Origin: Myxococcales bacterium
GTDB taxonomy: Bacteria > Myxococcota > Polyangia > Nannocystales > Nannocystaceae
Direction: 5' to 3'
Assembly: GCA_016793465.1 (NCBI GenBank)
Contig: JAEUJW010000057.1
Coordinates: forward strand, 1 to 64,000
DNA: 64,000 nt
Numbering within the stretch: position 1 is the stretch's first letter; every line of letters starts with the position of its first letter. Under the pieces are notes generated by a model. That model was not told the DNA's origin, ran no database searches, and saw nothing but the letters and a program-made list of their open reading frames with translations. Below are positions 47,002 through 55,735 of this stretch, piece by piece. A program made the position numbers and the translations under genes.

Positions 47002-49134
47002 ATGATCCGGCGTCCCCTCGCCCTGCACCACGGCGCCGCGATCGGCCTGCTGCTCACCGCCTGCCCGCCGAGCACGACGGCCCCGCCCGCGGCGCCGATC
47101 GTCCGCAGCCAGCCCGTCGGCCTGACCGGCCCGCGATCGATCGAGCCGCGGTTCGTGCGCGTCAGCGGCGGCAGCGGCCACACCTGCACCGTCACCTCGG
47201 ACGGCGGCGTGGTCTGCTGGGGCGACCGCCTGAAGCCCGCGGGCGGCGGCGGGGCCACCGGCACCACCCGCCGGGCCGTGCGCGTCGCCGGCATCCGCGA
47301 CGTCGTCGCCCTCAACGGCGCCGCGCTCGGCACCTGCGCCCTGCGCCGCAGCGGCGAGGTCATGTGCTGGGGCGAGCAGGGCACCAACGCCCGCACCGTG
47401 CCCGGCATCCGCCGCGCCTCGTCGATCGCCGCCGCCGGCTTCGCCGCCTGCGCCCTGCAGGACGGCAACGTGCTGTGCTGGGACATGGCCCCGTTCGAGT
47501 CGGGCCAGAGCACCGCCGTGCCCGAGCCCAGGCTGGTGCGCCGCCTGACCAGCAACGCCGAGGAGATCTGCAAGGGCGAGGGCACCCTGTGCGCCCGCGA
47601 GAGCGGCCAGATCTCGTGCTGGCGCGACGAGTCGGAGCGCCAGCCCGGGCAGATCCGCGGCATCACCGACGCGACCATGCTCGACTGCGGCGACAACCTC
47701 GCCTGCGTCGTGCACGCCGACTCGACCGTGTCGTGCTGGGGCGGCGAGCCGACCGCGGGCGACTGGTGGCTCGCGCGCAAGGTCCCCGGCGCCGTCGACA
47801 TCGTCGAGCTCGCCGTCGGCGACCACCACGCCTGCGCGCTGCAGGCCTCGGGCGCCGTGCTGTGCTGGGGCAGCAACGACGACGGCCAGCTCGGCTCCTA
47901 CCGCCGCGGCTCGGCCCAGGCCGGCTGGGTCCCCGAGCTCCCGCGCGCCACGGCGATCGGCGCCGGCGGCCGCCACACCTGCGCCGCCCAGGCCGACGGC
48001 TCGCTGTCCTGCTGGGGCGCCAACGACGTCGGCCAGCTCGGCTTCGGCGAGGTCCCCGGCACCGTCACGCCCGAGAAGATCGCCGGCCTCGCCGAGGTCG
48101 ACGCGCTCACCGCCGCCGCCGCGTACACCTGCGCGATCCGCCGCGGCGAGGCGCAGTGCTGGGGGATTTTAAAGTCGTTCGAGGCCGGCGGCACCGACCT
48201 CGAGCTCGCCGCGCCCACGGCGATCCCGCAGTTCGCCGGCATCACCGGCACCGTCGCCGGCCCGCGCGGCCAGTGCGGCTGGACCGCCGACGCCACCCTG
48301 CGCTGCTCCGCCGGCCTCAGCAGCTACATCCGCGGCGAGCGCCCGCACGTCGCCCAGATGCTGCTCGTCGACCCGCTCGCCTCGAGCTGGTGGCTCGCCG
48401 ACGACGGCAGCGTGCGCAGCCTCGGCCGCGGCGTCACCGTCGACGCGGCCCGGCTGCGCCCCGAGTCGGCCGGCAACCCGCGCCTCGCGGCCGGCGCCAG
48501 GGTCGTCGAGATCGCCCCCGTGAAGTGGCTCGCCAACACGTTCTGCGCCCGCCACCGCGACGGCGCCGTCCGCTGCATCGAGCGCCCCGAGCAGCCCAAG
48601 CCGACGATCACCACCCCGACCCTCGCCCCCGCCCGCGGCGACGACAGGCCCGCCCGCCCGCTCGTCGGCGTCCAGAGCCTGCGCTCCAACGAGAACCAGG
48701 TGTGCGCCCTGCTCGCCGACGGCACCGTCGCCTGCGCCGACGCCTTCGCCGACGGCCTCACCGCCGAGCTCGTGCCGGGCCTGCGCGGCGTGGTCGAGCT
48801 CGCCCCCGGCGAGTCCCACTTCTGCGCCCGCACCCGCGGCGGCGAGGTCCACTGCTGGGGCGCCAACCGCAACGGTCAGCTCGGCGACGGCACCACCGAG
48901 GGCCGCGCCGCGCCCGCCCCCGTACCTGGCCTGAAGGACATCAAGGCGATCGCCTCCGGCGCCGCCCACACCTGCGCGCTCACCAGGTCGCGCGAGGTGC
49001 TGTGCTGGGGTCGCCACTACGGCAACGGGCAGATGACCCAGACCATCGCCACCGCCCGCAGCATGGTCCCCCGCGTGGTCCAGGGCTACGCCGAGCTCGG
49101 CGCCTCGCCGCCCGCGCGCGCCCCGGCCCGCTGA
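47002..49134 (+). CDS. RCC1-repeat lipoprotein, two predicted seven-bladed propellers
   Basis: The 710-residue lipoprotein (LLLTAC lipobox) has 14 RCC1-type units, recognisable by a Cys about 9-11 residues before CW or a similar Cys (HTCTVTSDGGVVCWGD, ACALQASGAVLCWGSNDDGQLG, FCARTRGGEVHCWGANRNGQLG). Unit 10 (WWLADDGSVRSLG) has lost both Cys. Fourteen units equal two seven-bladed propellers. The paired Cys should form one disulfide per blade, typical of secreted forms. Ligand unknown. TTAAAAAGG just before the ATG gives both an A/T-rich box and an AAGG site. Confidence 0.88.
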   Translation: MIRRPLALHHGAAIGLLLTACPPSTTAPPAAPIVRSQPVGLTGPRSIEPRFVRVSGGSGHTCTVTSDGGVVCWGDRLKPAGGGGATGTTRRAVRVAGIRDVVALNGAALGTCALRRSGEVMCWGEQGTNARTVPGIRRASSIAAAGFAACALQDGNVLCWDMAPFESGQSTAVPEPRLVRRLTSNAEEICKGEGTLCARESGQISCWRDESERQPGQIRGITDATMLDCGDNLACVVHADSTVSCWGGEPTAGDWWLARKVPGAVDIVELAVGDHHACALQASGAVLCWGSNDDGQLGSYRRGSAQAGWVPELPRATAIGAGGRHTCAAQADGSLSCWGANDVGQLGFGEVPGTVTPEKIAGLAEVDALTAAAAYTCAIRRGEAQCWGILKSFEAGGTDLELAAPTAIPQFAGITGTVAGPRGQCGWTADATLRCSAGLSSYIRGERPHVAQMLLVDPLASSWWLADDGSVRSLGRGVTVDAARLRPESAGNPRLAAGARVVEIAPVKWLANTFCARHRDGAVRCIERPEQPKPTITTPTLAPARGDDRPARPLVGVQSLRSNENQVCALLADGTVACADAFADGLTAELVPGLRGVVELAPGESHFCARTRGGEVHCWGANRNGQLGDGTTEGRAAPAPVPGLKDIKAIASGAAHTCALTRSREVLCWGRHYGNGQMTQTIATARSMVPRVVQGYAELGASPPARAPAR

Positions 49135-49137
49135 GCC

Positions 49138-50217
49138 TCACTCGCCGGCGAACACGAACAGCCGCTCATTCAGCAGCGCGAGCCCGCCGATGTACGCGCC
49201 CGGCGGCGCCCCGACCGCGGCGAACGGCGAGAACTGCCCCAGCTCCAAGCTGTACTGCATGGTGAAGCACAGCCCGGCGTCCTGGAAGTACAGCGCCGAC
49301 GGGGTCGCCCACACGGCGTGGCGGGTCAGCGTATAGTCGGGCTCGTCACAGGCCGGCAGGCCGTCGGGGATCCACGGGAACGGCGCGTCGAGGTCGATGT
49401 ACAGGTCGCGGACCGCCGCCGGCGACGGCGGCTGGACCGTCGGCGTGAACGAGTCGCAGCAATTGCCCTCCGTCAAGAACGACCCCGCGAGCGCCCCGGG
49501 ATCGAAGGCGTACAACCACGCCGCCTGCTCGCCGGAGACGTACACCGTGTGCCCGCCGCCCGGCTCCGCGACCGCGAACGCCTGCAAGACCGGGAACGGC
49601 AGCCCCGGCAGCATGGCGGCGATCGGCCCCGACGCGTCCCACGTGCCCACGCCCGACAGCACGTGGAAGCTCTCGCTCGTCAGCGCGACGATCCGCCCGT
49701 CCGCCGGCAGGTCGAACGCCGCGATCACCGGCCCGGTCGGCGCGTGCTCCGGCGGCGGCAGCGGCAGCGCCACCCGCTGCCAGCCCACATTGCCGTCGGG
49801 GTCGAACGCCCAGTACACGCACGACGAGCGGTCCTCCGCGCACTCCTCGGGCCCCCACGCGCACGCCTCCGTGCAGCGCAGCAGCACCCGCCCGCACGGG
49901 TCGCACAGCGCCCCGGTCTGCATGACGTCGCCGGGCTTGCACGCCGCGTTGCTGGAGCACCCCTCGCTCGTCGAGCCCCCGTCGCTCGATCCCTCGCTCG
50001 TGCCGGTGTCCGCGCCGCCCGTCGAGCTGCTGCCGTCCCCGCCGGTGCTCGCGCCGCTGCTGCTCGTCGGCGCCGGCGCCCCGCCGCTCGTCGCTTCGCT
50101 CGTCGCGCCGGTCTCGCCGCTCGTCGCCGTGGTCGGGTTGGTCACGCCCGACCCCGGATCGCTGAAGCACCCCGCGAACCCCACGACCACCCCCCACACC
50201 CGACCGCGGATCGCCAT
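49138..50217 (-). CDS. Lipoprotein with Ser/Thr/Gly stalk
   Basis: The 359-residue lipoprotein (VGFAGC lipobox) has a stalk of about 75 residues (TSSSGASTGGDGSSSTGGAD), a small Cys-rich segment (SSNAACKPGDVMQTGALCDPC; RCTEACAWGPEECAED) and a beta-rich domain (VIAAFDLPADGRIVALTSESFHVL). Function unknown. Its stop codon lies 3 bp from the RCC1 gene stop (convergent). TACCAT ends 5 nt before the ATG. Confidence 0.78.
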   Translation of the reverse strand: MAIRGRVWGVVVGFAGCFSDPGSGVTNPTTATSGETGATSEATSGGAPAPTSSSGASTGGDGSSSTGGADTGTSEGSSDGGSTSEGCSSNAACKPGDVMQTGALCDPCGRVLLRCTEACAWGPEECAEDRSSCVYWAFDPDGNVGWQRVALPLPPPEHAPTGPVIAAFDLPADGRIVALTSESFHVLSGVGTWDASGPIAAMLPGLPFPVLQAFAVAEPGGGHTVYVSGEQAAWLYAFDPGALAGSFLTEGNCCDSFTPTVQPPSPAAVRDLYIDLDAPFPWIPDGLPACDEPDYTLTRHAVWATPSALYFQDAGLCFTMQYSLELGQFSPFAAVGAPPGAYIGGLALLNERLFVFAGE

Positions 50218-50222
50218 GCCCG

Positions 50223-50228
50223 ATGGTA
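50223..50228 (-). promoter_or_regulatory. TACCAT -10 box, leaderless type
   Basis: It lies 5 nt before the ATG at 50217, inside the gap to the upstream sulfotransferase gene. Confidence 0.35.
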
Positions 50229-50266
50229 GCCCACTTCGCCGCCCGTCCGCGCGGGCCACGAAGCGC

Positions 50267-51160
50267 TCACTGGCCCGCGAGCCAGGCCGCACACTCGTCA
50301 CCGAGCTCGGCCCGCGCCTTCGCCTCGTAGGCCGCGCTGAGGGCCGGGTCCAGCGTATCGCGCCAGCGCCCGTTGACCCCTTTATAAATGAAGCTGCGCG
50401 CCCCGCCCTCCCAGAACGCCCCGCCGAGCGGCACCGTCTTGTCGCCGTGGTCGCGCATGTAGTTGATGTCGCAGTGCGCCAGGATCTGCGGCCACTTCGC
50501 CTCGTCGATCGGGATGTCGAGGAACGCGGCGACCCTGCGGATCGCGCCCTGGAGGTCGCGCTTCATGTCCGCGTAGTGCATCAGCATCACGTTCGGCAGG
50601 TGGCGGATGTCCCACCAGCTCTTGACGTGCTGGAAGAACGGCCACAGCGGGAACCCGTCCCGCTCGAGCCACTCGCGGAAGTACGCCTCCACCGTGTCCG
50701 CCGGCCGCCCCATCTTCGGGCCGACCAGCCCCGGCGTCTCGTTGATCGCCTCGTACCACGCGGCGTTGGCCGTCACGTGGTGGTTGTACAGGCTCCACAC
50801 CACGTCGCGCCCGTCGCGGACCACGTAGATGTACTTGGCCTGCGGCGAGAACACCAGCGCGTCGACCGGCAGGTGCGTCTTCAGGAACCGACGGTGCGTC
50901 TGCGCCTCGACCAGCGCGAGCTTGACCTCCTTCGGCGGCACCCGCAGGTCCATCCACGGCGACATGTCCGCGATCGGCAGCCCCTCGGCCCCTTCGAACA
51001 GCAGCTGCCCCAGGATCTGCTGCAACCACGTCGTCCCGCACTTGCCGTAGGTCGCGACCACGATGTCGTCGTCGCGGAACTTCAGGTCGTTCCAGATCGT
51101 CGAGTCGTAGTGGTTGGTGTGGAGCTCGCGCTGCTTGGTCGGCCAAACGATCTCGTTCAT
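50267..51160 (-). CDS. PAPS-dependent sulfotransferase
   Basis: The 297-residue cytosolic-type sulfotransferase transfers sulfate from PAPS to a small acceptor. Seen: the 5'-phosphosulfate loop TYGKCGTTWLQQIL near residues 38-51 (TYPKSGTTW in classical members), the 3'-phosphate motif YVVRDGRDVVWSLYNH near 110, and the C-terminal YKGVNGRWRD, matching the RKGxxGDW motif. A likely catalytic His lies in FLKTHLP. Its ATG overlaps the kinase stop by 4 bp (ATGA), so the two are translationally coupled. Acceptor unknown. Confidence 0.92.
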   Translation of the reverse strand: MNEIVWPTKQRELHTNHYDSTIWNDLKFRDDDIVVATYGKCGTTWLQQILGQLLFEGAEGLPIADMSPWMDLRVPPKEVKLALVEAQTHRRFLKTHLPVDALVFSPQAKYIYVVRDGRDVVWSLYNHHVTANAAWYEAINETPGLVGPKMGRPADTVEAYFREWLERDGFPLWPFFQHVKSWWDIRHLPNVMLMHYADMKRDLQGAIRRVAAFLDIPIDEAKWPQILAHCDINYMRDHGDKTVPLGGAFWEGGARSFIYKGVNGRWRDTLDPALSAAYEAKARAELGDECAAWLAGQ

Positions 51161-53367
51161 CGCTGCTTCTCCTGCGGGTTCAAGGTGACGGCCGTCGCCA
51201 CGCCCTGCTCCTCGACGACTCCGCCCTTAATTAAATATCCGAGCAGGGTCAGGTTCTGCTCGCGGCGCACGAACGGGATCCGCATGGCCAGCGCCTGCAT
51301 GTCGAAGCGCGGGTCGAGCGAGCGCAGCGCCCGCGCCTGCGCCTGCGCCTCCGCCACCAGCCCCGCCGCCCCGAGGTTGGTGATCAGCGTGAACCTCAGG
51401 ATCGCGTGGTCCGGGTAGCGCGCCACCGCCTGCCGCAGCACCGCGATCGCCTCGTGGAAGCGCCCGAGCCCGCGGTACGCCGCGCCCAGCATCTGCAGGT
51501 AGAACGGCGCCGCCGACGGCGAGTTGCGCAGCGCCCGGCTCAGCACCGCCAGCGCCTCGTCGTCGTGCCCCCAGATCACGAGGATCTCGCCGTAGTTGGC
51601 GAGCACGTCGGCCCCGTTGGGGCACAGCTCGGCCGAGCGCCGCGCCGCCTCCAGCGCCTCGTGGTGGCGCCCGTCGGTGATGTGCACGTGGGCCAGCACC
51701 GAGTGGGCGATCGCGCACTCGGGGTCGAGCGCCAGCGCCTTGTGCACCGCCTCGCGCGCGTGGGCCAGGTGCTCGTCGGGCCGGTCGACCCCGTCGAGCC
51801 AGGCCAGGAACCAGTGGCACTGCGACGCGTGCGCGTGGCCCAGCGGCGAGTCGGGCTCGACCTCGATGAGCCGGCGGAACGACGCCAGCGCGGCCTGCAG
51901 GTTGGCCCGCGCCAGCACCCTGTAGGCCGCGATCCCGCGGTAGAACGCCTCGCGCCCCCTCTGCGTGCGCAGCGATCGCCGCCACAGCCGGGCCTGCTCG
52001 CCCGCGTGCAGCTTCACGTCGAGCGCCGACACGATCTGCTCGGTCAGCTCGTCCTGCACGTCGAACACGTCCTCCATCATGCGGTCGAAGCGCTCGGTCC
52101 ACAGCCCCTCGCCGGTGTGCACGTCGACCAGCGAGACCGTCAGCCGCACCCTCGGCCCGCTGCGCCGCACGCTCCCGCTGACGATGTAGCGCACCCCCAG
52201 CTCGCCGCCGATCTTCTTGGTCTCGAGCTGGCGGTCCTTGTACACGAACGACGAGCGGCTATCGATGACCACCAGCTCCGACAGCTTCGCCAGGTCGGTG
52301 ATCACGTCCTCCGCCAGCCCCTCCGCGAACTCCTCGTCCTCCTCGCTGCGCGCGGTGAACGGCAGCACCGCGATCGTCGGCCGCCCGCCCGAGCCGGCGT
52401 CGACCGGCGCCGTCATCATCGCCGTGCTCCCCACCTTCATCGACGCCAGCGTCGGCGCCAGCCCGCCGCCCGGCGCCGGCGAGCGCGTCGTCGCCGGCTC
52501 GCCCGCCTCGAGCTCCGGCGCCGCCAGCGTCATCAGCTCGCCCAGCAGCGCCGCCCCGTCGACCGGTCGCTCCGCCGGGTCCTTGGCCAGCAGCCGCACC
52601 AGCAGCGCGTCGACCTCCGCCGGGATGTGCTCGCCGACCAGCCGGCGCAGCGGCTCGTGCGCCTCCGACATGTGCTTCAGCAGCAGCGCCACCGGCGTGT
52701 CGGCGACGAACGGCGGGCGCCCGCTCAGCATCTCGTACATCACCGCCCCCAGCGAGTAGAGGTCGCTGCGCGCGTCGTCCTGGCCGCGGGCCATGGCCTG
52801 CTCCGGCGCGAGGTAGGCCGGCGTGCCGATGACGATGCCGACCTCCGTCAGCCGCTCGGCGCCCTGCCGCACCTGCCGCGCCAGCCCGAAGTCGACGATC
52901 GTCACCCGCCCCTCGCTGATCATGATGTTGGCCGGCTTCAGGTCGCGGTGCATGATCCCCGCCGCGTGCACCTCGGCCAGCGCCGACGCCACCTGCACCG
53001 CGATCGCGTGCACCCGCGACCACGGCAGCGGCCCCTCGCGCTCGAGCAGCTCGCGCAGGTTCGAGCCGTGGATCAGCTCCATCGCGTAGAACAGGGTCCC
53101 GTCGACGTACGTGCCGAAGTCGAAGACCGTGGCGACCCCGCGGTGCTTGACCGCCGCCATCGTCCGCACCTCGCTGTGGAACCGCTGGCACAGCTCCGGC
53201 GTCTGGTTCTCGGCGCGGATGACCTTCAACGCCACCTCGCGCCCGAGCGGCTCCTGCACCGCCCGGTACACGTCGCCCATCCCGCCCGCGCCGAGCGGCG
53301 CGACGATGCGGTAGCGCCCGGCGACGATCACCCCGGGCTGGAACTGCTCGATCGCCTTGGCGTTCAT
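51157..53367 (-). CDS. Ser/Thr kinase with TolB-like and TPR domains
   Basis: The 736-residue protein has a kinase domain at about 17-275 (LGAGGMGDVYRA, HRDLKPANIM, DFGLARQ, GTPAYLAPEQA), a disordered linker, then at about 325-470 a domain beginning TIAVLPFTARSEEDEEFAEGLAEDV, which belongs to the TolB-like N-terminal family often found with CadC and adenylate cyclases, and a C-terminal TPR array (about 480-715; e.g. PECAIAHSVLAHVHITDGRHHEALEAAR-type units). No transmembrane helix is seen, so it is probably a cytoplasmic signalling scaffold. Coupled to the sulfotransferase by an ATGA overlap. Confidence 0.92.
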   Translation of the reverse strand: MNAKAIEQFQPGVIVAGRYRIVAPLGAGGMGDVYRAVQEPLGREVALKVIRAENQTPELCQRFHSEVRTMAAVKHRGVATVFDFGTYVDGTLFYAMELIHGSNLRELLEREGPLPWSRVHAIAVQVASALAEVHAAGIMHRDLKPANIMISEGRVTIVDFGLARQVRQGAERLTEVGIVIGTPAYLAPEQAMARGQDDARSDLYSLGAVMYEMLSGRPPFVADTPVALLLKHMSEAHEPLRRLVGEHIPAEVDALLVRLLAKDPAERPVDGAALLGELMTLAAPELEAGEPATTRSPAPGGGLAPTLASMKVGSTAMMTAPVDAGSGGRPTIAVLPFTARSEEDEEFAEGLAEDVITDLAKLSELVVIDSRSSFVYKDRQLETKKIGGELGVRYIVSGSVRRSGPRVRLTVSLVDVHTGEGLWTERFDRMMEDVFDVQDELTEQIVSALDVKLHAGEQARLWRRSLRTQRGREAFYRGIAAYRVLARANLQAALASFRRLIEVEPDSPLGHAHASQCHWFLAWLDGVDRPDEHLAHAREAVHKALALDPECAIAHSVLAHVHITDGRHHEALEAARRSAELCPNGADVLANYGEILVIWGHDDEALAVLSRALRNSPSAAPFYLQMLGAAYRGLGRFHEAIAVLRQAVARYPDHAILRFTLITNLGAAGLVAEAQAQARALRSLDPRFDMQALAMRIPFVRREQNLTLLGYLIKGGVVEEQGVATAVTLNPQEKQR

Positions 53368-53705
53368 TGCACGGCTCTCACGCGCGGCCGAGCGACGAGC
53401 CCGCCGCGAAAGGTCAACGCCGACAGTATCGCCGCGCCCACCCCCCCTCGTCGACGAGAATCTCCCCGCCAGTCCCCCGCCGCGCACCCGCGAGGCCCTC
53501 GCCAACGCACGCAACCTCGCCTGATCCACGCCGGCCCTCGCCGCCCCGGGCGACGAACCGCGGCCCCGCGCCGCCGCGCGGTAACGGCCCCCCGCCACGC
53601 GACCCGCACCTGCAGCCACGCCGACCCGGCACGACCCTCCGGGTCCCACCACCTCGGCCTTGGCACCGCCGCAGCGCTCCCCTACCGTGCCGCCGCGGCC
53701 TCGCC
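53368..53705. other. 338-bp divergent gap
   Basis: No gene is supported. On the minus side TACTGT (53428-53423) could be the kinase promoter; on the plus side TACCGT (53683-53688) precedes the MglA-like ATG by 17 nt. The remainder is Pro/Arg-coding-like GC sequence without repeats or palindromes that I could see. Confidence 0.6.
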
Positions 53706-54296
53706 ATGACCTACCTCGACCCCCGCACCGGGACGCTCAACGCCAAGATCGTGTACTACGGCCTACCCTCCGCCGGCAGGTCCACCAACCTCCTGCACAT
53801 CTACGATCGCGTGCGACCGGAGGACAAGTCCAGGCTCATCCGCATCGCCACGTACGAGCACCACGAGCAGCTGTTCTTCGACTTCCTCGCGCGCTCCCTC
53901 TCGGCCGACCTCGGTCGCCCGCTGCGCCTCCACCTCTACGAGGTCACCTGCCGCAACGACCCCGTCGACGACATCTACAACCTGAAGGGCACCGACGCCG
54001 TGGTCGCCGTCGTCGACTCGTGCGCCCACACGCGGGGCGCCTCGGCCCACACGCTCGCGGTCCTGCGCCACCTGCTGTCCGCGCAGGACCGCGACCTCGA
54101 CGACCTCCCGCTCGTGTTCCAGTACAACAAGCGCGACCTGCCCGACGCCCTCCCGATCGAAGAGCTCGAGGCTCACCTCAACCCGGCCCGCCGACCCCAC
54201 GTCGAAGCCATCGCCAGCACCGGCGTCGGCGTGCTCGAGACCCTCCGCACCGTCGCGGCCCTGCTGCTCCCGCGACTCGCCCCGGCGACGCGCTGA
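53706..54296 (+). CDS. MglA-like small GTPase homologue with degenerate nucleotide site
   Basis: The 196-residue protein follows MglA along its length: KIVYYGLPSAGRSTNLLHIYDRV (MglA KIVYYGPGLCGKTTN), LFFDFLARSL, RLHLYEVTC, VVAVVDSCA, VFQYNKRDLPDALPIEE and GVGVLETLRTVA. However, the P-loop Lys is Arg (GRST for GKTT), and the G3 motif TVPGQ is replaced by EVTCRND, while the base-recognition NKRD is intact. It may bind GTP weakly and not cycle. MglA governs polarity and gliding in myxobacteria; this copy may be a pseudo-GTPase regulator. No mglB partner is adjacent. Confidence 0.85.
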   Translation: MTYLDPRTGTLNAKIVYYGLPSAGRSTNLLHIYDRVRPEDKSRLIRIATYEHHEQLFFDFLARSLSADLGRPLRLHLYEVTCRNDPVDDIYNLKGTDAVVAVVDSCAHTRGASAHTLAVLRHLLSAQDRDLDDLPLVFQYNKRDLPDALPIEELEAHLNPARRPHVEAIASTGVGVLETLRTVAALLLPRLAPATR

Positions 54297-54339
54297 TCGC
54301 CCGAGCCGTACCAGGGCTGCCGGACGGCGCCGGTCCCGC

Positions 54340-55017
54340 TCACCCGCAGCACGCCTCGAGCTTCAGGCCCCGCGCCACCTCGTCCGCCTCGCACACGCCG
54401 TCGCTCGCGCAGCTCCCGGCCTCCACGTCGTTGATGAAGCACGTGCACGTGTCGCCCTCGCACTCCATGTCCGTGACGATGAGGTCCGACATCCCCACGC
54501 ACTCGAACCCGAACAGACAGGCCCCCGCCGGCGGCTCGGGGCTCGGGACCTCGAAGAACTCCTCGCAGCCGTCCTCCCCGAGCTCACATTTAAAATAGGC
54601 GTACTGGATGAGGTCCCAGCACGGCCCCGCGAACGTCTGCAGCTCGCTGCACGACGTCTGGTCGAAGCAGCTCGTCACCTCGTACCACGTCTCCACGCAG
54701 TACTCCGGCAGCGGCGCCACGCACGGACAGCCCTCGAACCCCGGGTCGGCGCCGCACTCGTCGACCCGCTCGCACAGGTGCATGCACATCTCCGCCGGCG
54801 TCGCCTCGGGGTCGAGCGGCTCCCCCATGGTCGGGTCGACGAACCCGGACTCTTCGAGACCATCGACGCCGGTCGTCGGTGTCCCCGTCGTCGTCTCGCC
54901 CGTCGTCTCACCGCCCGAAGCCTCCGAGCCGGACACAGTCGGTTCATCGATCGGCGGGTCCTTCGGCGTACACCCGAGCACCACCAACCACGCGAGGGAC
55001 ACGAAGCTTCTGGTCAT
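54340..55017 (-). CDS. Cys-rich lipoprotein
   Basis: The 225-residue lipoprotein (VVLGC lipobox) has an acidic Thr/Gly stalk (SGGETTGETTTGTPTTG) and a C-terminal domain with about 20 Cys (MCMHLCERVDECGADPGFEGC, CEGDTCTCFIN, ending LEACCG). Function unknown, one of the surface lipoprotein series of this region. An AT island (54588-54597) encodes Tyr-Phe-Lys inside it. Confidence 0.75.
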   Translation of the reverse strand: MTRSFVSLAWLVVLGCTPKDPPIDEPTVSGSEASGGETTGETTTGTPTTGVDGLEESGFVDPTMGEPLDPEATPAEMCMHLCERVDECGADPGFEGCPCVAPLPEYCVETWYEVTSCFDQTSCSELQTFAGPCWDLIQYAYFKCELGEDGCEEFFEVPSPEPPAGACLFGFECVGMSDLIVTDMECEGDTCTCFINDVEAGSCASDGVCEADEVARGLKLEACCG

Positions 55018-55042
55018 ATCGCTCGACGGAGTTGCACGACCC

Positions 55043-55060
55043 CGGGGAAAAATTGCCCCG
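55043..55060. terminator. Terminator-like hairpin after the ethR-like operon
   Basis: CGGGG and CCCCG close an AAAAATTG loop, with an A/T-rich tract (55066-55074) beside it, between the ethR-like stop and the lipoprotein start downstream. Weak but the only structure in the 67-bp gap. Confidence 0.35.
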
Positions 55061-55084
55061 CCCCCAAAATTAAAGATCGACCCA

Positions 55085-55735
55085 TCAAGCGCCCTGCAGC
55101 GCCCCGCGCTTCGCCCCGTAGATCGCCCCCAGCCAGATCTCCAGCAGCACCTCGACCACGCCGTCCTCGGCGATCGTCGGCGTCTCGCCCGCGAACGTCG
55201 TGTGCAGGACCCGCTCGTTCATCCAGTTCAGCGCCACCGCGAGGTCGCGCGCCGGCACGCCCTCGGGCGCGGCCCCCCTCGCCCGCTCCGCCGTGATCGC
55301 CGCCGCCGTCTCCTCGACGAGCCCCTGCATCACACGCGACCACAGCGCCCGCGCCTCCGGGTTGGTCACCCGCGCGTCGGCCCCCGCCAGCGACACCGCC
55401 CGGTGCTCCCTGAAAGTTTTAAAATAGGCCCCGATCGCCGCCCGCCACGCGCTCACGGGGTCGTTGACGGCCGCGACGACCCCCGACTCACGGCTCGTGC
55501 GCGCCTCCTCGACCATGCGGTCGAGCAGCGACAGCAGCACCGCGTCCTTCGACTCGTAATAAAAATAGAAGGTCGGCCGCGAGATCCCCGCGCCCCTGGC
55601 GATGTCGTCGATCGCGATCGCGTGCAGCGGCTTCTCCGCGAGCAACCGCTCGAACGCCGCGAGGATCGCCCGCTCGCGGTCGTCCCCCGACATCCGCCGG
55701 ACCCGGCGCACCCGCGACGGCCGCTTGCCCGTCAC
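55085..55735 (-). CDS. ethR: EthR-like TetR-family repressor
   Basis: The 216-residue TetR regulator matches mycobacterial EthR through most of its length: SGDDRERAILAAFERLL, the helix-turn-helix IDDIARGAGISRPTFYFYYESKDAVLLSLLDR, AERARGAAPEGVPA, ALNWMNERVLHTTFAGE and a C-terminus with IYG. EthR represses the Baeyer-Villiger monooxygenase gene ethA and opens on hydrophobic ligands (known). The GTG at 55735 overlaps the SDR stop (GTGA) and gives a basic KRPSRVRRVRR arm; ATG 55693 is the alternative. Expected target: the palindrome at 56617-56635. Confidence 0.92.
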   Translation of the reverse strand: MTGKRPSRVRRVRRMSGDDRERAILAAFERLLAEKPLHAIAIDDIARGAGISRPTFYFYYESKDAVLLSLLDRMVEEARTSRESGVVAAVNDPVSAWRAAIGAYFKTFREHRAVSLAGADARVTNPEARALWSRVMQGLVEETAAAITAERARGAAPEGVPARDLAVALNWMNERVLHTTFAGETPTIAEDGVVEVLLEIWLGAIYGAKRGALQGA

